Shown one piece after another: positions 58,297 through 64,000 of a DNA stretch of 64,000 bases (positions are counted from its first letter, which is position 1; every line of letters begins with the position of its first letter). Position numbers and translations under genes: made by a program. The notes beneath the pieces are model-generated. The model did not search any database, was not told where the DNA came from, and saw only the letters and a list, made by a program, of their open reading frames with translations. The stretch comes from Carposina sasakii (taxonomy: Eukaryota; Arthropoda; Insecta; Lepidoptera; Carposinidae): assembly GCA_014607495.2 (NCBI GenBank), contig CP053150.1:10560495-10624494 (forward strand). The letters run 5' to 3'.

Positions 58297-60000
58297 GATG
58301 CAACATGCGAACCCCCGGTAGACTCCGCATCGCTCCCACTAGAACACAGATCCGCAGGTGGATACGGCCCGCCCCTGCCACAAGGACACTCCGACGATCC
58401 TTGGCCCTTAACTACACCAGATAGCCCAAAAATTAAACACTTACAAGTGCAATGTGAGAAAACACATATGAGAGTAAATATCGAATTTGACCGGCCATTC
58501 TACGGAATGATATTCTCAAAAGGATTCTACAGCGACCCTCATTGTATGCATTTAAAACCTGGTACGGGTCATCTAAGTGCAACTTTCGAAATCTTTTTAA
58601 ATAGTTGTGGTATGTCTAGCTCTGCCAATCATAATGTTGCCACTTATGGTAGTCCCACGCCTAGCGGCTCCTATGTTGAGAATACTATCATAGTTCAATA
58701 CGATCCTTACGTGCAAGAAGTATGGGATCAGGCGAGAAAACTGAGATGCACATGGTACGATTTCTACGAGAAGGCAGTCACTTTCAGACCTTTCCAAGTA
58801 GATATGTTACATGCAGTCACAGCCAACTTTCTCGGCGATAACTTGCAATGTTGGATGCAAATTCAAGTCGGAAAAGGGCCATGGGCTTCAGAAGTATCTG
58901 GTATAGTGAAAATAGGTCAAACAATGACAATGGTACTTGCTATTAAAGACGACGAGAACAAATTCGACATGCTTGTCCGAAACTGCGTAGCACACGATGG
59001 CAAAAGAGCGCCCATACAACTCGTCGATCAGTACGGATGCGTGGTACGACCGAAGATCATGAGCAAATTCCAGAAGATAAAGAACTTTGGACCGTCCGCT
59101 TCAGTCGTGTCGTTCGCTTATTTCCAAGCTTTCAAATTCCCCGACTCTATGAACGTGCACTTCCAGTGCGTAATTCAAGTATGCAGATATAATTGCCCCG
59201 AACCGAAATGCGGAGGCAGTCTCGGAGGTGAATACGGAGTACCGTTACTAGGTGGCAACTCGCTAGGAGCTGGAGAATATGGTTTACCAAATGCACCCCA
59301 CGCCGAGTACGGTCCACCGCCTCAGCAACCACACTCAGAATATGGCGTACCACCGGCGTACCCTGACCCGAGACATCCTGCCGACGCGACCGGCTCCTTT
59401 TCGGAGAAGCGAGACGATGCCGTGCCGCCGCCGCAGGCACAGGTGTCCTCCACGCCCAACGCGCCCAGCCCATCATCGCCTGCCCCGGCTAGAGACGAGG
59501 ATGAGGTCAACCTACCTCCCCCACCTCCCCCCGGCCGCAGGGGATCCTACAACACAGTGAAGAGGAAAGACGAGGTTCACGGTAACCTGGCGACGCTAGG
59601 CGGTCGCCCGCGGTCCGTGGAAGGCTTGCCCGAGAGTTTGGCGGGAGTCAGGCGGCGGCGGGAGACCTCCCCCACACGGATATACAAGAGAGACGCGCAG
59701 GAGATGACCGACGTGAACACGAGTCGGACTATCCAGGTAGTGGCTCCGGGCGACGTCAACTTCGCGCTGAGCAGCACCACGGCCAACGAGACCGTCGTGA
59801 TCCAGTCGCCGGCCAGCGACCCGGAGACGATTTGCATGTCGGTGCCGTCATTCGTGGCCGGCCTGGTGATGTTGCTGCTGGTGCTGGTGGTGGCGTCGCT
59901 GGTGGCCGCCTTCCTGTTCGTGCGCGTGCGCGCGCTCGACCGGAAGGGCGCGCACGGCGCTGCGTACTTCGAGACGGATTATGTGAAGCACGCGAATTAG
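58297..60000 (+). CDS. dyl: ZP-domain membrane protein, dusky/miniature/dusky-like family (main terminal exon)
   Basis: This exon encodes 567 residues; joined to the signal exon at 47111 the protein is 583 aa. A zona pellucida domain spans about residues 66-320 (VQCEKTHMRVNIEFDRPFYG ... FQCVIQVCRYNCPEPKC) with the conserved cysteines. A Pro-rich linker with four EYG(V/L/P)P motifs follows, then a furin-type RRRR site at about 468-471, a transmembrane helix at about 533-558 and a short cytosolic tail. The family organises apical extracellular matrix and cuticle shape at the epidermal surface. The ZP block, including ENTIIVQYDPYVQEVWDQAR, matches what I know of dusky-like most closely. Paralogue choice among dy, m and dyl is tentative, whereas the family call is firm. 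The exon starts after TTATTACAG. The in-frame ATG at 58276 lies in the intron. Confidence 0.9.
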   Translation, partial: DATCEPPVDSASLPLEHRSAGGYGPPLPQGHSDDPWPLTTPDSPKIKHLQVQCEKTHMRVNIEFDRPFYGMIFSKGFYSDPHCMHLKPGTGHLSATFEIFLNSCGMSSSANHNVATYGSPTPSGSYVENTIIVQYDPYVQEVWDQARKLRCTWYDFYEKAVTFRPFQVDMLHAVTANFLGDNLQCWMQIQVGKGPWASEVSGIVKIGQTMTMVLAIKDDENKFDMLVRNCVAHDGKRAPIQLVDQYGCVVRPKIMSKFQKIKNFGPSASVVSFAYFQAFKFPDSMNVHFQCVIQVCRYNCPEPKCGGSLGGEYGVPLLGGNSLGAGEYGLPNAPHAEYGPPPQQPHSEYGVPPAYPDPRHPADATGSFSEKRDDAVPPPQAQVSSTPNAPSPSSPAPARDEDEVNLPPPPPPGRRGSYNTVKRKDEVHGNLATLGGRPRSVEGLPESLAGVRRRRETSPTRIYKRDAQEMTDVNTSRTIQVVAPGDVNFALSSTTANETVVIQSPASDPETICMSVPSFVAGLVMLLLVLVVASLVAAFLFVRVRALDRKGAHGAAYFETDYVKHAN

Positions 60001-60293
60001 AGGCGCGTGCGCTAACGCGAGGACGTTCATGAACTCTACTCGGATCCAAAGAGCGCGGCTTCGGCCCCGGCCGGGCGGCGGGCGCGCTGCCGCGGTCGCG
60101 ATCGAATCCCGGTGACGTGTGACTTATTTATTTAGCTATTTAATGAGCGTGTTGTATATGTTCGACTGTTTTGTAAATTATTTTTATTCGAGTGAAATTT
60201 CACCCTCTCTACTGCCTTACTGTAGTCTTTAATGTCTGTTGTAATTTTGTAAAGAGTCGTAAGTAAGGAATGATAGTTCTAAGTTGTATACCA

Positions 60294-60299
60294 ATTAAA
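60294..60299 (+). terminator. Candidate poly(A) signal of the ZP-domain gene
   Basis: ATTAAA, the commonest variant hexamer, lies about 294 bases after the stop codon and is followed by a GT-rich stretch (GTGTGAGTGTATTGC). This gives a 3' UTR of about 310 bases. Confidence 0.5.
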
Positions 60300-60319
60300 A
60301 AGAATCGTGTGAGTGTATT

Positions 60320-61075
60320 GCTTTATTTTACTTCTTACTCCAAAACAAAAACCCGGAACCCAAAAATGTCCACTAATCGCTTCGAATAGTCAAATCTCTA
60401 CTGCCATGTTTATTATCTTTGTAGTCAGGTTAATTAGGGCAAAAGTGTGAGAAGATGTCATACATTGTTTTAACGCAAATATTAAAGAAAAAGAAAAGCC
60501 ACAATTTCCCACGTTTCAGTTGAAATTTAGCTCATGTCATGAACGAGAAAAATATTATGAACTTGACTATAATATTAATGTTTTCTTGTCTTGTGAAGCA
60601 AGTTATCGGTACACAGATGGTTAACATATTGTTGTATCGAGCTAAATTTGCTCCTAGTAATCGGTGTAATTATGTATTCTTATTTGGTCCAATTCGCAAT
60701 TAGTCTAATTATAAGAGTCCGATTTAGGAGTACCTATCGCAGAGAGTAGTATTGAGAGTCGTTTTGGCAACCGCCATAAGATTTCATGAAAGTAGGTATT
60801 TTAGAAGAATGAAAATGTTTGACCTAGAGTTACCCTTACCAATGCAAGTAAAACGAAACAATTAGTAATAACAAACAATAGTGTAATAAAATAACGAAAT
60901 AATTCTACAACTTAATTGACAAAGAGTAAAATAATAAAGATAACAAAACAGACGACTCTCCACTAAGCGGATAGGTACAAATTTTCGTCCCTAAACGAGC
61001 ACTTCTGAATTTTCTTGAAAACTGCTGCCAAGTTATGGGTGGATCATAGCCAATACAAAGGGTAAGTTGAAGTAG
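60320..61075. other. Spacer between convergent genes
   Basis: The interval lies between the ZP gene on + and the minus-strand gene, and should contain both 3' UTRs. No canonical AATAAA was found on the minus strand close to the stop at 61078. No ORF is supported. Confidence 0.5.
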
Positions 61076-61077
61076 GC

Positions 61078-62591
61078 CTACCTCCATGGACGATACTTTT
61101 TAGTACTGGGCCGTGAGATGTGTGGACTCGGCACTAAGTTCAAAATGGACGGATCTTCGTCGCGGGCCGAGTTCTCGTATAACATTTTGAGCTTCTTGTC
61201 GTGTCTTTCGGTTATTATGCCTATTAGATCCTGTAACAATACAACGGAATTCGTTGAAGAAAAAGATAATTTGAATTTCAGGATTTATTAACACCCGTAT
61301 TCAAAACAACAAATCTACTTAATAAAGGGGAGGCCGTATTTCTCGTGCGGATACAAGTGTATACGCCAAGGAGGGTTGGCGTCACAGTTAGCCGGCCATT
61401 AAACACACGCCCAAATCTGTGGCAATATTCATTCGACAGAAGCCATATTGAGCTGACCACATAAATAATAAGGATAAAGGCAGGAAGATGATGACTCTCG
61501 CTAGATTATACAATGGTTTACAAAACAACTCACATCTTTAAACAGAGGCTCATCAAAGTTCTTAAGCTGTCGTTGATTCGTCCGTTTCAGCGGTAGGTTG
61601 TTACTGAAAACTTTTACACCTCGTTTCGAGGTTAACTTCAATGGATTCCGTTCTTCATGCTCGGGTTTTGCCTCAACATATTTCGAGAATATACAATCGG
61701 TGGCATTCGTTGACGCCGGTTTCCTCTTCGGAGATGGCTTTCTTTGTTTCCATGTCGGCTCCTTCGAAGACCTGGGAGACTTGGCAGGAGATTCAAGAGC
61801 AGAAGCTTTAAAATTAGATCTTAAAACAACAGTTTGTGCTCTTAACCATTTAGCATTATCTTGAGGTTTCCTCTCCAACGATTTCAGTTGCAAACCTTTT
61901 CGCGGGGTCACTAATTGTACTCGCTGAGGTTTAGATATAACAGGCGTTTGCGTATATTTATTTATAGTATCTAGTTTTCGACGATGGTTCTGAAACGATG
62001 GAAAAATAGAGGAGGTAAATCATAAGAAACGGAAGTTGTTAATTGCAATATACAGAGTGTAAGGAAGAGCCACGCAAACACTAAAATTTTAATGCTGTTT
62101 GCAGAGGGCTTAGCGCACACTTACCTACAGCGATAGTATGAACATTTACAAAACGTAAGAATCTACCTATCTACTTATTCACTAAGGGTGTTCTATCAGG
62201 CGATGAGCTACCGTTACTTGATACTGATTTAGGTAGATCTTTCATAGTGTTACTTTTGAATGTAGCTGGCAAATCTCGTTCGTGAACCTAACCTAACCTA
62301 ACTGATGTCGAGGGCTTTTGGATAAATATGGATAGATAATAAATATCATGTACCTTAGACTACTAGTTTAATTAGGAATACACAACTAACCGTGGTATCG
62401 ACATTAAGAGGCTGCACCGTGTGCGTCCTACGCAAGGATATGCTATCGTTAGCGGACGGGAGGAGGCTGTAAGTGCGGCAGAGTCGCGGCACCCGCCAGT
62501 TGTACTGAGGAGGGCGGATAAAGGCTCGGCGGAGACCTCTTTGACGACGGCGCTTGAGCTGTTTCTTGTCTTCAGAGGTTAACAGAGAAAT
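61078..62591 (-). CDS. Uncharacterised basic protein, three spliced exons
   Basis: Three minus-strand exons join in one frame. The first is 62391-62569 (acceptor GAAG/AC), or up to 62591 if TCTAG/ATT is used; it ends ACG/GTTAGT. The second, 61534-61989, enters after TTTCAG/AAC and leaves at GAT/GTGAGT. The third, 61230-61078, enters after TTACAG/GAT and stops at TAG after KKYRPWR. Each junction is phase 0 apart from the alternative start. The product, about 265 residues, is basic and Ser/Pro/Lys-rich, with KKQLKRRRQRGLRR near the start and a patch KSPRSSKEPTWKQRKPSPKR. This suggests a nuclear or nucleic-acid-associated, largely disordered protein, but I recognise no domain. It converges with the ZP gene. 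The 5' end is uncertain. Confidence 0.7.
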
Positions 62592-62651
62592 CTAGACAGT
62601 TGTAACGCTGGTCAGTTTAGGAACTTCATGATGTAGGTACCTATCTATAAT

Positions 62652-62684
62652 CCGCGCAGATAAATAATTGATCTGTAAATGGCG
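62652..62684 (+). repeat. Inverted partner of 63538-63570 (33 bp)
   Basis: CCGCGCAGATAAATAATTGA and the next 13 bases match the minus strand of 63538-63570 at 31 of 33 positions. The pair brackets about 850 bases containing two palindromic MITEs and could be the ends of a composite element, or the arms of a large RNA hairpin in the intron. Confidence 0.7.
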
Positions 62685-62773
62685 TCCGCTCGCATGCTAT
62701 CTCGCTCACATCTATCGCGCGCCTATGGTCATACAGTGAAGTACGCGTTGCAAAAAAAATATCTGCTTTTATA

Positions 62774-63033
62774 CAGGTTGTAACAGAAACGGTATGTTAA
62801 GCGAAAAGCTGTATAAATAGCCCACTATAGAGAACTTATTTCCAAAATTTGAGATTCGAAATCACATTTTAATTTTCCAAGATTGTATGAAATTTCCTGA
62901 GATATTTAAAAATTGTCCATACTATCGGGAAAAATAAACATGTGATTTCGGATCTCAAATTTTGTGGATAGGTTCTCTATAGTGGGCTATTTACATAGCT
63001 TTTTGCTTAACATACCCTTTTTGTTACATCCTG
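62774..63033. mobile_element. Palindromic MITE with about 95-bp arms, TA-flanked
   Basis: CAGGTTGTAACAGAAACGGT, then TATGTTAAGCGAAAAGCTGT and TAGCCCACTATAGAGAAC, are mirrored on the right by TGGGCTATTTACATAGC, TTTTTGCTTAACATACCC and GTTACATCCTG. TA is on both sides (62772-62773 and 63034-63035). It lies in the presumed first intron of the minus-strand gene. A half copy is at 14481. Confidence 0.85.
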
Positions 63034-63044
63034 TATAATGCGTA

Positions 63045-63329
63045 TGATGAATTTAGTGAGAGCGAGATGTATCACTTTTAAACGTCAAATTCACAGAGCT
63101 ATTAATAACTAAATGAACTAAGTGGATGTACTTTGCATGTAAAAAATAACCTGAGGAATTAGAATTGACACTCGTTCTCGAGCCAGGATTGAATGAATTA
63201 GGGTTGATAAAGTGGTTTGCAATCCCTTTTTACACACCAAGTAGAAACACTTGCCTAGTCTAGTTATTACTTAACTCTGTGGATTTGACGTTTAAAAGTG
63301 AGACATCTCGCTCTCACCAAATTCATCAT
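63045..63329. mobile_element. Second palindromic MITE (AGTGAGAGCGAGATGT arms)
   Basis: The left arm, TGATGAATTTAGTGAGAGCG then AGATGTATCACTTTTAAACG and TCAAATTCACAGAG, matches the inverted right arm over about 53 bases with few differences. Weaker pairing continues inward. It starts about 10 bases after the preceding MITE. A half copy is at 44069-44155. Confidence 0.8.
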
Positions 63330-63524
63330 ACCGGTGCTGGTTTCACTTTGACTAATCTCATTGCTGTTGATCATCTGAAAGCCTATTTTCATGTTTATTG
63401 CAGATTTACAATCGGTAATTACACTCTTTCGAAGTAAATTTCCAGCGTATGTTTTTGCTTAAACGTGCTTATTAGAGTGTCTTTTATATAATGCGACATT
63501 TAGTAATGGTTTTACCAACCATAC

Positions 63525-63543
63525 CTTCCGTCACCGCCGCCAT
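63525..63543 (-). CDS. Possible first coding exon of the minus-strand gene
   Basis: An ATG followed by GCGGCGGTGACGGAAG meets GTATGG, a splice donor leaving phase 1 after MAAVTE. Joined to the acceptor GAAG/AC at 62569 this gives MAAVTE-DKKQLKRRR and keeps the whole downstream frame (807 nt in total, 268 aa). However, the ATG lies in the inverted repeat 63538-63570, so it could be a transposon end or an exonised one. Confidence 0.3.
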
Positions 63544-63599
63544 TTTCAGATCAATTCTTTATCTGCGCGGCTTATAAGACTGAACCGCAGAGGAATTAC

Positions 63600-63730
63600 A
63601 TAACTTGTAATAGCGATACCGAATATAGTGTGAGTGCGCGGGGGCGAGTGGGAGGCGTGGGAGGACGCAACGTCACACACTCACAATAATCGCAATCGCA
63701 TTGCTTTCGCTTTGCTTTTGCAAATTATGT
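63600..63730 (-). promoter_or_regulatory. GC-rich candidate promoter of the minus-strand gene
   Basis: A GC-rich block upstream of the candidate ATG contains, on the minus strand, CCTCCCACGCCTCCCACTCG and CCCCCGCGC, like CACCC/GC boxes recognised by Sp/KLF factors. A TGACGTTGCG motif is close by. No TATA box is obvious. Confidence 0.3.
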
Positions 63731-63915
63731 AATCAGGGTGTGGGATACCTGATCGACATATCTCGATTTCTTTAGTATTAGATACACGTACTTAACTTTT
63801 TATCTTATAATTATGTATATCTTGGGTAAGAAATCTAAAACAGATCTCTTTATCAGCCCCCTGATACTACTAACCGAACTTGTACATCTCAACTATACCC
63901 TCAAAATTGGTCAGA

Positions 63916-64000
63916 AGTGTGGTTCTATCGGCCTTTGATGCTCTGCCTACCCCGTAAGGGATAAAGGCGTGATCATATGTACGTATGTATAGGTATGTAT
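63916..64000 (+). repeat. AAGGGATAAAGGCGTGAT...(GTAT)n repeat, cut by the window edge
   Basis: CTGCCTACCCCGTAAGGGAT, then AAAGGCGTGATCATATGTAC and a (GTAT)n run, match the tail at 42137-42175. The 5' part extends at least to 63916, and the repeat continues beyond the window. Confidence 0.55.

Noticed and set aside
15636..58297. Splicing of the 15636 exon to the ZP-domain exon
   Set aside because: The donor leaves phase 1 while the ZP exon must be entered in phase 0, so the joined frame would be wrong.
59147..60049. Long minus-strand and alternate-frame ORFs over the ZP exon
   Set aside because: They are GC-rich shadows of the ZP coding frame, with Arg/Ala/Pro-biased translations and no domains.
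61501..61911. The 136-codon minus ORF as a complete single-exon gene
   Set aside because: Its frame extends upstream to an acceptor at 61989, and its last codons run past a strong GTGAGT donor. It is an internal exon.
1..64000. CRISPR arrays, bacterial operons, integrons or prophage
   Set aside because: The sequence is eukaryotic nuclear DNA with introns and LINEs. Regular spaced repeats of CRISPR type were not seen.

Overview
The window looks like AT-rich nuclear DNA of a lepidopteran (moth or butterfly). The reasons are an RTE-clade LINE whose C-terminus and (ATG)n tail are typical of Lepidoptera, several repeat families I recognise from moth and butterfly genomes, frequent CTCGTA/TACCTA-type low-complexity motifs, and spliced genes with short GC-richer exons in long AT-rich introns. 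The species cannot be named from the sequence. Apart from about 2.6 kb of exon sequence near the right end, most of the window is intergenic or intronic DNA filled with transposable elements.

Left part (1-20 kb): a Pol III-type tRNA-like unit, a long hairpin, a TA-flanked MITE, an internal fragment of an RTE LINE, a 975-bp terminal-inverted-repeat element, an RTE-tailed SINE-like copy, and a TATA-driven candidate first exon with a signal peptide at 15636-15705. No complete gene is visible here.

Middle (20-30 kb): a retrotransposon cluster. From left to right it has a 5'-truncated CR1/jockey-like LINE, two RTE-tailed SINE-like copies, the 3' end of a restriction-like-endonuclease LINE (R4/Dong type) bounded by (TAA)n, and a second TAA-bounded element whose duplicated 3' tail was split by a near-complete RTE LINE (24900-28065). 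That LINE has an intact 1014-codon ORF and an exact 11-bp target-site duplication. An inverted, frameshifted CR1/jockey-like fragment carrying a 33-bp hairpin follows.

Right part (30-64 kb): mostly AT-rich DNA with small inverted-repeat elements, then two convergent genes. On the + strand is a zona-pellucida-domain membrane protein of the dusky/miniature/dusky-like family. Its terminal exon is 58297-60000, and its signal-peptide exon is inferred at 47111-47158, across an 11.1-kb intron. On the - strand are three phase-compatible coding exons (61078-61230, 61534-61989, 62391-62569 or 62591) of a basic, low-complexity protein that I do not recognise. A possible tiny first exon lies at 63525-63543. 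The two genes meet tail to tail about 1.1 kb apart.

I did not find evidence for a wholly new biological system. The most informative items are the spliced minus-strand gene, the RTE/SINE 3'-end sharing, the nested TAA-targeted insertions, the intact RTE LINE, and several self-complementary structures.
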